From contig AKXM01000034.1 of assembly GCA_000277545.1 (NCBI GenBank), positions 238,445-302,444 on the forward strand: a DNA stretch of 64,000 nucleotides. The letters are read 5' to 3'. The position numbers were made by a program, and so were the translations under genes. Numbering within the stretch: position 1 is the stretch's first letter; every line of letters starts with the position of its first letter. The stretch is from Enterobacter sp. Ag1. GTDB taxonomy: Bacteria > Pseudomonadota > Gammaproteobacteria > Enterobacterales > Enterobacteriaceae. The notes under the pieces are model-generated. The model did no database searches, had not been told where the DNA came from, and was given only the letters and a program-made list of their open reading frames with translations. Of the stretch, positions 8,807 through 18,139 are shown piece after piece.

Positions 8807-9952
8807 ATGATAAAACTTGAAAACCTCACGCGACAATTTGTACAGAAAAACGGGCAGACTTTTAACGCTGTCGACAACGTCAGCCTGAACGTGCCAGAAG
8901 GTGAAATGTGCGTGCTGCTCGGCCCTTCCGGCTGCGGTAAAACCACCACCCTGAAAATGATCAACCGCCTGATAAAACCCACCGGCGGCAAGATTTTAAT
9001 CAACGGTCAGGACACCAACGATCTGGATTCCGTCACACTGCGCCGCAATATCGGCTACGTTATCCAGCAAATCGGCCTGTTCCCGAACATGACGATTGAA
9101 GAGAATATCACTGTTGTGCCACGTATGCTGGGCTGGGATAAATCCCGCTGTAAAGCACGCGCCCAGGAGTTGATGAGCATGGTCGCCCTCGACCCTAACC
9201 GCTTCCTCAACCGCTATCCGCGCGAAATGTCCGGCGGCCAGCAACAGCGTATCGGAGTGATCCGAGCCCTGGCGGCGGATCCTCCGGTGCTGCTGATGGA
9301 TGAACCTTTTGGCGCGGTTGACCCGATTAACCGCGAAACCATTCAGAACGAGTTTCTGGAGATGCAGCGCCAGTTGAAGAAAACGGTAATGCTGGTCAGC
9401 CACGATATCGACGAGGCGCTGAAGCTTGGCGACCGGATTGCCGTCTTCCGCCAGGGTAAAATTGTGCAGTGCGCCAGCCCTGACGAGCTGCTGGCGAAAC
9501 CGGCCAATGACTTCGTCGGCTCGTTTGTTGGCCAGGACCGCACGCTGAAGCGCCTCCTGTTGGTGCAGGCCGGAGACGTAACCGACCAGCAGCCGACCAT
9601 TACGGCTCGTGAATCCACGCCGCTGGCGGAAGCTTTCGCCACCATGGATGACAACGACATGCGTTCCATCACCGTCGTTGACGCCGGAGGTAAACCGCTG
9701 GGCTTCGTTAAGCGGCGTGAAGCGCGAGGCGCGACGGGCACTTGCACCGACCTCCTTCACCCGTTCCGCGTCACCGGCCGCGCGGAGGAAAACTTGCGCA
9801 TCGTGCTTTCTAAGCTCTATGAGCACAACATGGTCTGGATGCCGATCACCGATGAAGATGGCCGCTACAGTGGCGAAATTTCGCAGGATTATATTGCCGA
9901 TTATCTCAGCTCGGGCCGCACCCGTCGGGCGCTGAATATCCAACAAAGTTAA
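8807..9952 (+). CDS. osmV: Osmoprotectant ABC transporter ATP-binding protein
   Basis: A 381-residue cytoplasmic ATPase. Walker A is GPSGCGKTT (39-47), the signature is SGGQQQRIG, and Walker B is LLMDEPFGAVD, followed by the switch His in LVSHDID. The C-terminal third holds a CBS-domain pair (about 245-370), which in the OpuA family senses ionic strength. It powers uptake through the two permeases upstream. A hairpin follows the stop, closing the operon before clcB. Confidence 0.91.
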   Translation: MIKLENLTRQFVQKNGQTFNAVDNVSLNVPEGEMCVLLGPSGCGKTTTLKMINRLIKPTGGKILINGQDTNDLDSVTLRRNIGYVIQQIGLFPNMTIEENITVVPRMLGWDKSRCKARAQELMSMVALDPNRFLNRYPREMSGGQQQRIGVIRALAADPPVLLMDEPFGAVDPINRETIQNEFLEMQRQLKKTVMLVSHDIDEALKLGDRIAVFRQGKIVQCASPDELLAKPANDFVGSFVGQDRTLKRLLLVQAGDVTDQQPTITARESTPLAEAFATMDDNDMRSITVVDAGGKPLGFVKRREARGATGTCTDLLHPFRVTGRAEENLRIVLSKLYEHNMVWMPITDEDGRYSGEISQDYIADYLSSGRTRRALNIQQS

Positions 9953-9960
9953 TCAATCCT

Positions 9961-9988
9961 ATGCGCTGCTTTGTGGCGGCGCATTTTC
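9961..9988 (+). terminator. Probable terminator of the osmoprotectant operon
   Basis: Arms ATGCGC (9961-9966) and GCGCAT (9979-9984) are followed by TTTTCC, ending about 35 bases after the osmV stop. Confidence 0.5.
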
Positions 9989-10084
9989 CTTTGAGCTTAG
10001 CGACGTTCTCCCCCACAATAGCGCCATTCTTTCGCCATCTTATGCGCTATGCACCGAATACAAGCCTTGCCTGACATCAGAGTG

Positions 10085-11341
10085 ATGCTTCGCCGACTGG
10101 TGATTGCGGTCTTCATTGGCCTGGCTTCCGCGCTGGTGGTCTGGCTATTTCGGCAGGCCATGTACCTGCTTGAAAACGTCTTCCTCGGCGATCACGGCGG
10201 CAGCCTGGTTGCAGCCGCTGCGGCACTCGAACCCTGGCGACGCGTCCTGACGCCTGCCGCAGGTGGCCTGCTGGCCGGGCTTTTGCTGTGGAGCTGGCAA
10301 CGAGCCACTCGCCAGCGCCCTTCTGCCCCCACCGACTATATGGAAGCCATCGAAACCGGCGATGGTCGTCTGGACGTGCCGTCCAGCCTGGTGAAGTCCG
10401 CCGCTTCGCTGATAGTCGTCGCCAGCGGGAGCGCAATAGGACGCGAAGGGGCGATGATTCTGCTGGCAACGGTTTTTGCTTCGCTGTTTGCCCAGCGCTT
10501 TACCCCGGACAAAGAGTGGAAGCTGTGGGTCGCCTGCGGCGCGGCTGCGGGGATGGCGAGCGCCTATCATGCACCGCTGGCGGGCAGCCTGTTTATTGCG
10601 GAAATTCTGTTTGGCTCACTGATGCTTGCCTCGCTGGGGCCGGTGGTGATTGCCGCCGTCAGCGCCCTGTTGATGACGCATTTGCTGAACGGCGGGCAGG
10701 CTCCGCTCTATATCGTCACGCTTCTTGATCCCCCTCAGCCTTCGCATTATGGGCTAATGGCGCTGCTCGGCTTAACCGCGGGCGTGCTAGGGCCGCTAAT
10801 TCTCTGGCTGCTGGCGCGAAGCAGCGCGCTGTTTCGTTCACTTAAGCTGTCGCCGCCGCTGCAGCTGGCGCTCGGCGGGCTGATTGTCGGCCTGCTTTCG
10901 CTGGTCACCCCGACGGCATGGGGCAACGGCTACAGCGTGGTGCAGTCGTTTCTTTCCAGCCCGCCTGCGCTGCTGTTTGTCGGTGGCGTGCTGCTGTGCA
11001 AACTGCTGGCGGTGATGGCAAGTAGCGGCTCCGGCGCACCGGGCGGCGTATTTACGCCCACGCTGTTTATGGGGGCGGCACTGGGCATGCTGTTTGGCCA
11101 GGTTTGTGGCCTGTGGGGCGGCGGTGAACCGCTGATGATCCTGCTGGGGCTGACGGGAATGGCGTCTTTGCTGGCGGCCACGACGCACGCGCCGATCATG
11201 GCGACGCTGATGATTTGTGAAATGACCGGGGAGTTTACGCTGCTCCCCGGTCTGCTGCTGACCTGCGTGATAGCCTCAACGCTTTCGCGCTGGCTACGCC
11301 CGCAGTCGGTCTACCGTCAGAGCGCTACGCAGCCGGGTTAG
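10085..11341 (+). CDS. clcB: Voltage-gated ClC-type chloride channel ClcB
   Basis: A multi-pass inner-membrane protein of the ClC family. Selectivity-filter motifs are GSAIGREGA and [14 protein letters not shown]. Starting at ATG 10085 (MLRRLVIAV) gives 418 residues, the length of E. coli ClcB, and aligns with its N-terminus. An in-frame ATG at 10049 would add 12 residues and has no better ribosome-binding site. ClcB is thought to help extreme-acid resistance by moving Cl- across the membrane. Its 3' end overlaps the convergent bioD2 gene by 48 bp. Confidence 0.88.
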   Translation: MLRRLVIAVFIGLASALVVWLFRQAMYLLENVFLGDHGGSLVAAAAALEPWRRVLTPAAGGLLAGLLLWSWQRATRQRPSAPTDYMEAIETGDGRLDVPSSLVKSAASLIVVASGSAIGREGAMILLATVFASLFAQRFTPDKEWKLWVACGAAAGMASAYHAPLAGSLFIAEILFGSLMLASLGPVVIAAVSALLMTHLLNGGQAPLYIVTLLDPPQPSHYGLMALLGLTAGVLGPLILWLLARSSALFRSLKLSPPLQLALGGLIVGLLSLVTPTAWGNGYSVVQSFLSSPPALLFVGGVLLCKLLAVMASSGSGAPGGVFTPTLFMGAALGMLFGQVCGLWGGGEPLMILLGLTGMASLLAATTHAPIMATLMICEMTGEFTLLPGLLLTCVIASTLSRWLRPQSVYRQSATQPG

Positions 11342-11989
11342 GTCGATATAGGCTCCCAGCTCACGCTGTTCGGCCCGGGGCAGGTACGGCAGTTCACCGA
11401 CCAGCGGCCCCGGCAGTTTTTTGCTCAACACCTCGATAATTTCCGCGTAGTGCGCAAGGCCTGGGTTGATACGGTTCGCGACCCAACCAATAAACGGCAG
11501 CCCGTCGTTGGCAATCGCCTGCGCCGTCAGCAGCGCATGGTTGATGCACCCTTCCTGAATCCCCACCACCAGCAGCACCGGCAGCTGCTCTTGTACCACC
11601 CAGTCCGACAGCGGGCGAAGATCGTTCATCAGGCTGCGCCAGCCGCCCGTGCCTTCGACGACGACGTGATCCATTTGGTCGGCCAGCCTTTGCAGGCCGC
11701 TCGACAGCAGCGAGTAGTTAATCGGCCCGTGATGGCTGATGCTGCTCTCTTCCTCGCTGAGCGCGATAGGATTGATCGCTTCATAGGGCAGTTTGATCGT
11801 GGAGACGCTTTGCAGTACCAGCGCATCTTTATTGCGCAGCCCGTCTGGCGTCTCTTTACTGCCCTTCGCGACCGGCTTGTAGCCAACGACGCTTTTCCCG
11901 CTGGCCGACAACGCCTGCAGTAAGGCTCGTGACACCACCGTCTTCCCGACGGCAGTATCCGTACCTGTTATAAAGAAACGCTTAAGCAT
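11294..11989 (-). CDS. bioD2: Dethiobiotin synthetase paralogue (YnfK/BioD2)
   Basis: A 231-residue P-loop enzyme with GTDTAVGKT at residues 9-17 and the family motif VVVEGTGGW. Dethiobiotin synthetase closes the ureido ring of biotin using ATP and CO2. This copy corresponds to YnfK, encoded beside mlc in E. coli, not to BioD of the bio operon; its in vivo role is unclear. It lies downstream of mlc on the same strand and runs into the end of clcB from the opposite direction. Confidence 0.9.
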   Translation of the reverse strand: MLKRFFITGTDTAVGKTVVSRALLQALSASGKSVVGYKPVAKGSKETPDGLRNKDALVLQSVSTIKLPYEAINPIALSEEESSISHHGPINYSLLSSGLQRLADQMDHVVVEGTGGWRSLMNDLRPLSDWVVQEQLPVLLVVGIQEGCINHALLTAQAIANDGLPFIGWVANRINPGLAHYAEIIEVLSKKLPGPLVGELPYLPRAEQRELGAYIDLTRLRSALTVDRLRA

Positions 11990-12112
11990 GGCTGTCTCCC
12001 GAGGTAATGCTAGCCAGATAATTAAAGAGAAAAACTAACGCGGGAAAGTCTAAAAGAATGGCGCTGTAGCCAGATTGAGATAGCGCAATTTTTGGTGAAT
12101 CAGGGCCGAAGA

Positions 12113-13330
12113 TTAGCCCTGCAGCAGACGAATTAATAAAGAGCCGTTATACATTGCATCTTTTACCAGCGCCGCGCCGGCCATGGTGCCTCGGTTATCA
12201 AACTGCGTCCCTTCGACCACCGTATGACTGCTATAGGCGGGTAATGCCTGCTGGCGAATACAGTCCGTAATCGCGGGGTGAAGGATGGCGGCGGCGCGGT
12301 TAAGCGGTGAACCGATAAGAATTTTTTGCGGATTAAACAGGTTAACCATGATGGCCAGAATACGCCCCACGTTTTGCCCGACGCCGATAATAATATCTTT
12401 TGCCAGCAGATCTCCGCTTAACGCGGCGTCGCACAGGGATTCCACGCTCAGCGGCTGGCCGTGTAACATTGAGCCCATTGACTGGCTCATACGCTGCTGC
12501 GCCAGCTCCAGCACGCTTTCGACGCTGGCAATGGTTTCAAGGCAGCCGTGGTTGCCGCAGTAGCAGCGTTTTCCGTAAGGATCGACCTGCGTGTGGCCAA
12601 TTTCCACCAGGCTGCTGCTGCCCGCGTGAAGCAAACGCCCATCGGTGATAACGCCTGCGCCAACGTTGTGATCAATCACCACCTGAATCACATCTCTTGC
12701 GCCCTGAGAAGCACCAAACAGCCCCTCTGCCATGGTCCAGGCGCTGATATCGTGCTGGATAAAGACCGGGACGCCGGTGTGATTGCCCAGCGCCTCGCCC
12801 AGCGGCATATCGCAGACATCGTAGAACGGCATGCGATGAATAACACCATGAACGGTATCAATGATGCCCGGTAGCGTAATGGCGATGGCGGTCAGGCGTT
12901 CAAGCTTTTGCTGATGGCGAATAAAGAACTGATCGACCTGAAAGATGATGCGTTCCAGTAAAGGCTGCGGGTCGTCCGTCGGCAAGTCTACCGTGTCTTC
13001 CACCACCAGTTTGCTGCTAAGGTCGCGCAGCCCCAGTGAAATTTCACCGCGGCTCAGGCGAATTGAGAGGTAATGCCAGGCTTCTGTTTCAAGCATTAAG
13101 CCCACCGCGGGGCGACCACGGCTGCCGGGGTCCTGAATCTCCGTTTCCTGTACCAGATGCGCCTCAAGCATTTCCCGCACAATCTTAGTGATACTGGCCG
13201 GAGCCAGCTGCGCCAGGCGGGAAAGATCGATTCGCGACACCGGACCGTGGGTATCAATCAAACGATAAACAACGCCGGCATTGGTTTGTTTAATCTGATC
13301 GATATGGCCCGGTTGACTATCAGCAACCAC
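12113..13330 (-). CDS. mlc: Mlc, ROK-family global repressor of sugar-use genes
   Basis: A 405-residue repressor nearly identical in layout to E. coli Mlc (DgsA). It has an N-terminal winged helix (RIDLSRLAQLAPASITKIVREML), the ROK fold, and the zinc site CYCGNHGC. Mlc represses ptsG, ptsHI, manXYZ and malT, and is sequestered by dephosphorylated PtsG. GTG 13330 is the start, with GGGAG upstream; E. coli also uses this MVA start. A Mlc-like operator just upstream predicts autoregulation. Confidence 0.93.
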   Translation of the reverse strand: MVADSQPGHIDQIKQTNAGVVYRLIDTHGPVSRIDLSRLAQLAPASITKIVREMLEAHLVQETEIQDPGSRGRPAVGLMLETEAWHYLSIRLSRGEISLGLRDLSSKLVVEDTVDLPTDDPQPLLERIIFQVDQFFIRHQQKLERLTAIAITLPGIIDTVHGVIHRMPFYDVCDMPLGEALGNHTGVPVFIQHDISAWTMAEGLFGASQGARDVIQVVIDHNVGAGVITDGRLLHAGSSSLVEIGHTQVDPYGKRCYCGNHGCLETIASVESVLELAQQRMSQSMGSMLHGQPLSVESLCDAALSGDLLAKDIIIGVGQNVGRILAIMVNLFNPQKILIGSPLNRAAAILHPAITDCIRQQALPAYSSHTVVEGTQFDNRGTMAGAALVKDAMYNGSLLIRLLQG

Positions 13331-13342
13331 GTGGTACTCCCT

Positions 13343-13364
13343 TTATTTTCGCGCTTCGAAATAA
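13343..13364 (-). promoter_or_regulatory. Mlc-type operator upstream of mlc
   Basis: A 22-bp dyad with outer arms TTATTT and AAATAA around a CGCG-rich core (TTTTCGCGCTTCG). It matches the known Mlc site pattern (TATTTT...CG...AAAATA) and ends about 12 bases upstream of the mlc start, supporting autoregulation. Confidence 0.6.
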
Positions 13365-13455
13365 ACTTTTAGGCTATGGTGAAACACTTCAAGTGGGGTC
13401 GTCAAATATTTACGTAGGGTTGTGATTTACCGCACATATTCCCGCCATATTTGGC

Positions 13456-14358
13456 CTATTTTAACGCCCACGAGGCCTCGGTCAGCAGCGCCGAGATTCG
13501 CTTCGCTGCTTCCGATAATTCCCGATGCTTTGGCCAGACGAGCCACAGCTCAGACTGTGCCTCTGGCTCGTCAATGGGAAGCCAAACCACATCACTCAGG
13601 CGAATGCGCTGGAACGAAGCTGGCAGGATGGAAACCCCCAGCCCGGTAGACACCAACCCAATGATCGTCATCGCCTCGCCTACTTCCTGGGTAATGTACG
13701 GCACGATGTTATAGCGGCGGAGCAGCCCAATAATGTCGTCGTAAAGCCCGGTACCTACATGCGGGTCAAAGAAAACAAACGGCTCCTGAGCAAGCTGTGT
13801 CAGCGATATCGAACGGCTGCCTGCCAGCGGATGATCGCGATGCACCATCGCCAGCAGCGGTTCACGCAGGATGAGCGTCCAGTTCAGGGTATCCGGCAGA
13901 CGCGTATTGCGCATCAATCCCAGCTCAAGCTCGCCCTCATTCAGGGGAGCAATTTGTTCCCGGGTGTTCACTTCCCGCATCTGAAGATGCACGTCAGGGT
14001 AGCGCTTGCGAAAGCGAGACAGGCTGTCAGAAACGGCCTTAATAAACGGTGCTGATGAGGTAAAGCCAATGCGCAGCTCGCCGGTTTCGCCCTGATGCAG
14101 CCGGGCAGCACGCGCGGCTGCGGCATCCACCTGGCCGAGAATTTGCCTGGCATCAGAGAGAAACTGCTGGCCGGCTGCGGTGAGGTTAACGCTGCGGTTG
14201 GTACGCGCCAGCAGGCGAGCGCCGATTTGCTCTTCAAGGATCTGAATTTGCTGGCTAAGAGGCGGCTGGGAGATCCGCAGCCGTGCCGCCGCCCGGCCAA
14301 AATGCAGCTCTTCGGCAACGGCGATGAAATAGCGCAGGTGGCGCAGCTCGATATTCAT
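13456..14358 (-). CDS. ynfL: LysR-type regulator YnfL
   Basis: A 300-residue LysR-type transcription factor. The N-terminal helix-turn-helix is in ELHFGRAAARLRISQPPLSQQIQILEEQIG; the rest is an effector-binding domain. It is divergent from ynfM with 99 bp between, the classic arrangement for a LysR regulator controlling a neighbouring transporter. The same pair occurs in E. coli next to mlc and asr. The effector is not known to me. Confidence 0.88.
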   Translation of the reverse strand: MNIELRHLRYFIAVAEELHFGRAAARLRISQPPLSQQIQILEEQIGARLLARTNRSVNLTAAGQQFLSDARQILGQVDAAAARAARLHQGETGELRIGFTSSAPFIKAVSDSLSRFRKRYPDVHLQMREVNTREQIAPLNEGELELGLMRNTRLPDTLNWTLILREPLLAMVHRDHPLAGSRSISLTQLAQEPFVFFDPHVGTGLYDDIIGLLRRYNIVPYITQEVGEAMTIIGLVSTGLGVSILPASFQRIRLSDVVWLPIDEPEAQSELWLVWPKHRELSEAAKRISALLTEASWALK

Positions 14359-14457
14359 ATGTTTAAAGTATCATTTGAGATTATTAATATATTAGACATA
14401 ACATTTACACTTTTCTACTCTGTTAAGAATAAGTTAACACCTGCGTAAGGATCTCCC

Positions 14458-15708
14458 TTGAGTCGTACAACTACCGTCAGCACAGCCCCGACAGAGGATG
14501 TTGACGAAAGCCGGTCTGCCCCTTCTGTCAGCTATATCAAACGCGGTACCCCTCAGTTTATGCGCGTCACGCTGGCGCTGTTTTCCGCCGGGCTGGCTAC
14601 CTTTGCCCTGCTCTATTGCGTCCAGCCTATTTTACCGGTGCTCTCTCATGAATTTGGCGTCAGCCCGGCAAGCAGCAGTATTTCGCTTTCGGTTTCTACC
14701 GCCATGCTGGCTATCGGGCTGCTGTTTACCGGCCCGCTGTCGGACGCCATTGGCCGTAAACAGGTCATGGTTACGGCTCTGCTGCTGGCTTCCTGCTGTA
14801 CTTTGTTGTCAACGCTGATGACCAGCTGGCACGGCATTTTGATCATGCGCGCGCTCATCGGCCTTTCCCTTAGCGGCGTTGCTGCCGTGGGCATGACCTA
14901 CCTCAGCGAGGAGATGCACCCGAGCGTGGTGGCGTTTTCGATGGGCCTGTACATCAGCGGGAACTCAATCGGCGGAATGAGCGGCCGCCTGATCACCGGG
15001 GTACTCACCGACTTCTTTACCTGGCGCGTGGCCGTCGCGGCTATCGGCTGTTTTGCCCTTGCCTCAGCGCTGATGTTCTGGAAGATTCTGCCGCAGTCGC
15101 AGCATTTTCGCGCCTCCAGTCTTCGCCCTAAAACGCTGTTTATTAACTTCCGCCTGCACTGGCGGGACCAGGGGTTACCGCTGCTGTTTGCGGAAGGCTT
15201 CCTGCTGATGGGGGCGTTTGTCACCCTCTTTAACTACATTGGCTACCGCATGATGGAAGCCCCATGGTTTCTGAGCCAGGCGGTGGTGGGCCTGCTGTCC
15301 GTCGCCTATCTGACCGGGACATGGAGCTCACCTAAAGCAGGCGCCATGACCGCGAAATATGGCCGCGGCCCCGTGCTGATTGGCTTCACGGCCATTATGT
15401 TCCTTGGTTTGACGCTGACCGTTTTCTCCTCGCTTATCGTTATTTTTGCCGGGATGCTGCTGTTCTCCGCCGGTTTCTTTGCCGCCCATTCGGTTGCCAG
15501 CAGCTGGATTGGGCCACGCGCACGTCGGGCCAAAGGCCAGGCTTCGTCGCTGTATTTGTTCAGCTATTACCTGGGCTCCAGCCTGGCGGGTACCCTTGGC
15601 GGCGTGTTCTGGCACCAGTTTGGCTGGAACGGCGTGGCGGCGTTTATCGGCTCGCTGCTGCTGGTCGCCCTGCTGGTTGCCACCCGTTTGCACCATAAGG
15701 CGCACTAA
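14458..15708 (+). CDS. ynfM: MFS transporter YnfM
   Basis: A 416-residue major facilitator with twelve predicted membrane segments and the loop motif GPLSDAIGRK. It closely matches E. coli YnfM throughout. TTG 14458 is taken as the start because it gives the MSRTTTV N-terminus found in E. coli and has AAGGAT upstream. It probably exports a small molecule under the control of the divergent LysR gene ynfL. The substrate is unknown. Confidence 0.88.
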   Translation: MSRTTTVSTAPTEDVDESRSAPSVSYIKRGTPQFMRVTLALFSAGLATFALLYCVQPILPVLSHEFGVSPASSSISLSVSTAMLAIGLLFTGPLSDAIGRKQVMVTALLLASCCTLLSTLMTSWHGILIMRALIGLSLSGVAAVGMTYLSEEMHPSVVAFSMGLYISGNSIGGMSGRLITGVLTDFFTWRVAVAAIGCFALASALMFWKILPQSQHFRASSLRPKTLFINFRLHWRDQGLPLLFAEGFLLMGAFVTLFNYIGYRMMEAPWFLSQAVVGLLSVAYLTGTWSSPKAGAMTAKYGRGPVLIGFTAIMFLGLTLTVFSSLIVIFAGMLLFSAGFFAAHSVASSWIGPRARRAKGQASSLYLFSYYLGSSLAGTLGGVFWHQFGWNGVAAFIGSLLLVALLVATRLHHKAH

Positions 15709-15782
15709 CCTGCTGCCGCTCTCGTGTTCAGGCAAGCTTAATGCTATTTTCTTTGGCGTTAACAACCTGTTCACGAGGCCAT

Positions 15783-17267
15783 ATGGAAAAGCAAAACTAT
15801 AATCACCTGACCCGTACCTTCCAGCGTCTGTCCCGGTTTGATCATCTGTCAGCCATTGCCGGCTGGGACATGTCCACCATGATGCCCGCTAACGGTAGCC
15901 AGGCGCGCGGCGAGGCTCTCGCTGAACTCAGCGTGCTTAAGCACCAGATCCTGACCGACAAGAAAATTGCCACCCTGCTCCAGGCCGCGGCTCAGGAAGA
16001 TCTGAACGATGTGGAGCGTGCCAACCTGCGTGAAATGACTCGCCACTACCAGGAAGCAGTACTGCTCCCGGATGCGTTAGTAGAAGAGAAATCGCTGGTA
16101 GGTACGCGCTGCGAGCACGGCTGGCGTACCCAGCGCCCGGCGAACGACTGGCAGGGTTTCTCCGCGAACCTGAAGGAAGTCGTTCGCGTCAGCCGCGAAG
16201 AGGCACGTCTGCGCGCAGAGGCAAAAGGCATTTCCCGCTATGATGCGCTGCTGGACATCTATGAACCCGGAATGACCAGCGCCAAGCTCGACGTATTGTT
16301 TGGCGATCTGCGCGGCTGGCTGCCGGATCTGCTCCAGAAGGTGGTTGATAAGCAGTCCAAAGAAAAAATGCTGACACCGCAGGGCCCTTTCGCCACCGGA
16401 ACCCAGCGTCAGCTCGGGCTGGATACCATGGCGCTGCTCGGCTTTGACTTTAACGGCGGCCGCCTTGACGTCAGCGCGCATCCCTTCTGCGGCGGCGTGC
16501 CTGAAGATGTGCGAATCACGACTCGCTATAACGAAGAAGAGATGTTCAGCTCGCTGTTTGGCGTGATTCATGAAACCGGCCACGCCCGCTATGAGCAAAA
16601 CCTGCCCCGGGAATGGCTCGGCCAGCCCGTTGCGCTGGCGCGTTCTACCGCCATTCATGAATCCCAAAGCCTGTTCTTTGAAATGCAGCTTGGGCGCAGC
16701 GCGCCGTTTCTGAAACTGCTGTTACCCAAAGTGATTGAGCGTTTTGGTCCGCAGCCTGCGTTCGAGCTGAACAATTTTATCAACGTCAACCAGCAGGTAG
16801 AACGCGGCTATATTCGCGTCGATGCCGATGAAGTGAGCTACCCGGCGCACGTCGTGCTGCGGTATGAAATTGAACGGGCGCTGATCGACGGTGATATCGA
16901 GGTGGATGACATTCCGGCGCTGTGGAATGAGAAGATGCAGTCCTGGCTGGGCCTGTCCACCGAAGGCAATTACCGCCACGGTTGCATGCAGGATATTCAC
17001 TGGACTGACGGCGCTTTCGGCTACTTCCCGTCCTACACTCTGGGCGCGATGTACGCGGCGCAACTCTTTAGCGCGGCATCACGCGCGCTGCCGGACCTGG
17101 AGCAGGCGATCGCCAGCGGGAATTTTACCCCCTTATTTGACTGGTTGAAGCAAAATATCTGGCAGCACGGCAGCCGTTTCACCACCTCACAGCTGATAAC
17201 CAACGCCACCGGAGAAGATCTTAACCCGTTGTATTTCCGCAAACATTTAGAATCACGTTACCTGTAA
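15783..17267 (+). CDS. M32-family metallocarboxypeptidase
   Basis: A 494-residue cytoplasmic zinc carboxypeptidase of peptidase family M32 (thermostable carboxypeptidase 1 type). The zinc motif HETGH is at 263-267, and the third-ligand motif HESQS follows about 28 residues later. It removes C-terminal residues from peptides. ATG 15783 (MEKQNY) gives the usual family length, with GAGG just upstream; an earlier in-frame ATG adds 14 unlikely residues. E. coli K-12 lacks it here, so it is an insertion between ynfM and asr. Confidence 0.88.
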   Translation: MEKQNYNHLTRTFQRLSRFDHLSAIAGWDMSTMMPANGSQARGEALAELSVLKHQILTDKKIATLLQAAAQEDLNDVERANLREMTRHYQEAVLLPDALVEEKSLVGTRCEHGWRTQRPANDWQGFSANLKEVVRVSREEARLRAEAKGISRYDALLDIYEPGMTSAKLDVLFGDLRGWLPDLLQKVVDKQSKEKMLTPQGPFATGTQRQLGLDTMALLGFDFNGGRLDVSAHPFCGGVPEDVRITTRYNEEEMFSSLFGVIHETGHARYEQNLPREWLGQPVALARSTAIHESQSLFFEMQLGRSAPFLKLLLPKVIERFGPQPAFELNNFINVNQQVERGYIRVDADEVSYPAHVVLRYEIERALIDGDIEVDDIPALWNEKMQSWLGLSTEGNYRHGCMQDIHWTDGAFGYFPSYTLGAMYAAQLFSAASRALPDLEQAIASGNFTPLFDWLKQNIWQHGSRFTTSQLITNATGEDLNPLYFRKHLESRYL

Positions 17268-17274
17268 TCCCCTC

Positions 17275-17299
17275 ACGCCGGGTCGTCTGTACCCGGCGT
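17275..17299 (+). terminator. Hairpin after the M32 carboxypeptidase gene
   Basis: Perfect 9-bp arms ACGCCGGGT (17275-17283) and ACCCGGCGT (17291-17299) with a 7-nt loop follow the stop by seven bases. Only TGTACATT follows, so termination may be partial. Confidence 0.6.
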
Positions 17300-17301
17300 T
17301 G

Positions 17302-17315
17302 TACATTACGTTACA
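17302..17315 (+). promoter_or_regulatory. RstA-box-like site upstream of asr
   Basis: TACATTACGTTACA matches the RstA box TACATNTNGTTACA at all fixed positions but one. It lies 105 bases before the asr start. In E. coli the acid-responsive RstA/RstB system activates asr through such a box. Confidence 0.6.
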
Positions 17316-17419
17316 TGCCGATACCAATCACTCACTGAACACTTTGATTCCCCAGCCTATAGTTCATTTCAACGGCCCCGCAGTGGGGTTGACACACAAA
17401 CAAATTCGAGGATGTCGAA

Positions 17420-17845
17420 ATGAAAAAAGTATTAGCTCTGGTTGTTGCCGCTGCTATGGGTCTGTCTTCTGCCGCTTTCGCTGCTGACACCACCGCTACC
17501 GCTCCAGCTGCTGCTCCAGCAACCACCGCTGCTGCTCCTGCTGCTAAAGCGCCAGCTGCAAAAGTAACGCATCACAAGAAACACAAAAAAGCTGCCGCTC
17601 AGAAAGCTCAGGCTGCTAAAAAGAAACACAAAAAAGCCGCTAAACCAGCCACCGAGCAGAAAGCTCAGGCTGCTAAAAAGCACCACAAAAAAGCAACCAA
17701 ACCAGCTGCTCAGAAAGCCCAGGCTGCTAAAAAACACCACAAAAAAGCAGTAAAACCAGCTGCACAGAAAGCTCAGGCTGCTAAAAAACACGTGAAAAAA
17801 CATCACAAAGCCGCTGCTAAACCAGCTGCACAGCCAGCAGCATAA
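17420..17845 (+). CDS. asr: Acid shock protein Asr
   Basis: A 141-residue periplasmic protein with a signal peptide (cleavage after AFA), an Ala/Thr/Pro-rich linker, and a strongly basic Lys/His/Ala region made of four units of [15 protein letters not shown]. Asr is strongly induced by acid; its basic repeat region is thought to buffer or protect periplasmic components. The copy is longer than E. coli Asr (102 residues) because of extra repeat units. GAGGA lies upstream of ATG 17420. Confidence 0.93.
   Translation: MKKVLALVVAAAMGLSSAAFAADTTATAPAAAPATTAAAPAAKAPAAKVTHHKKHKKAAAQKAQAAKKKHKKAAKPATEQKAQAAKKHHKKATKPAAQKAQAAKKHHKKAVKPAAQKAQAAKKHVKKHHKAAAKPAAQPAA
17600..17818 (+). repeat. In-frame tandem repeats in asr
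   Basis: Four copies of a 54-57-bp unit, beginning CAGAAAGCTCAGGCTGC or near it, start at 17600, 17657, 17711 and 17765. All unit lengths are multiples of three, so copy-number change by slippage would keep the frame. Confidence 0.85.
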
Positions 17846-17884
17846 GTTAAACGGGGCGACCCGTTAGCTTGAAGCGTTTACATA

Positions 17885-17911
17885 AACACCCGGCTTGCCG
17901 GGTGTTTTATT
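17885..17911 (+). terminator. Terminator of asr
   Basis: Perfect arms AACACCCGGC (17885-17894) and GCCGGGTGTT (17897-17906) are followed by TTATT, 39 bases after the asr stop. Confidence 0.8.
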
Positions 17912-17960
17912 AGGAATAAGGCACAGCCTTTAGCACGTACTTATTTCTGGAGTGCGGATA

Positions 17961-18041
17961 ATGTTGCGACGCTACAGTTTCGAGTTAATCCTCGCCCTGC
18001 TGATCATCTGCGGTATTATTACGCTGAGCTTCTGGCTCTGA
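17961..18041 (+). CDS. ydgU: YdgU small membrane protein
   Basis: A 26-residue protein that begins MLRRYSFELILALL and is otherwise one hydrophobic membrane segment ending FWL. It resembles the E. coli YdgU small protein (MRRYRFELIL...), encoded in the same place just after asr, where it is made from the acid-induced asr transcript. A weak TGGAG precedes the ATG. It is too short for routine gene callers. The function is unknown. Confidence 0.8.
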   Translation: MLRRYSFELILALLIICGIITLSFWL

Positions 18042-18139
18042 TAGCGTAGTCTGCTGTTTTCACTCCCACTTTCGGTCCGTTCCGACTATAGTTACTGCAT
18101 CTATAAAAACCATAATTATTAGCCCCTTCAGAGAGAGCT

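Noticed and set aside
8996..9946. 316-codon minus-strand frame opposite osmV
   Set aside because: Antisense shadow of a clear ABC ATPase gene.
17600..17818. CRISPR-like regular repeats
   Set aside because: The repeats are coding units of asr with no unique spacers; no cas genes present.
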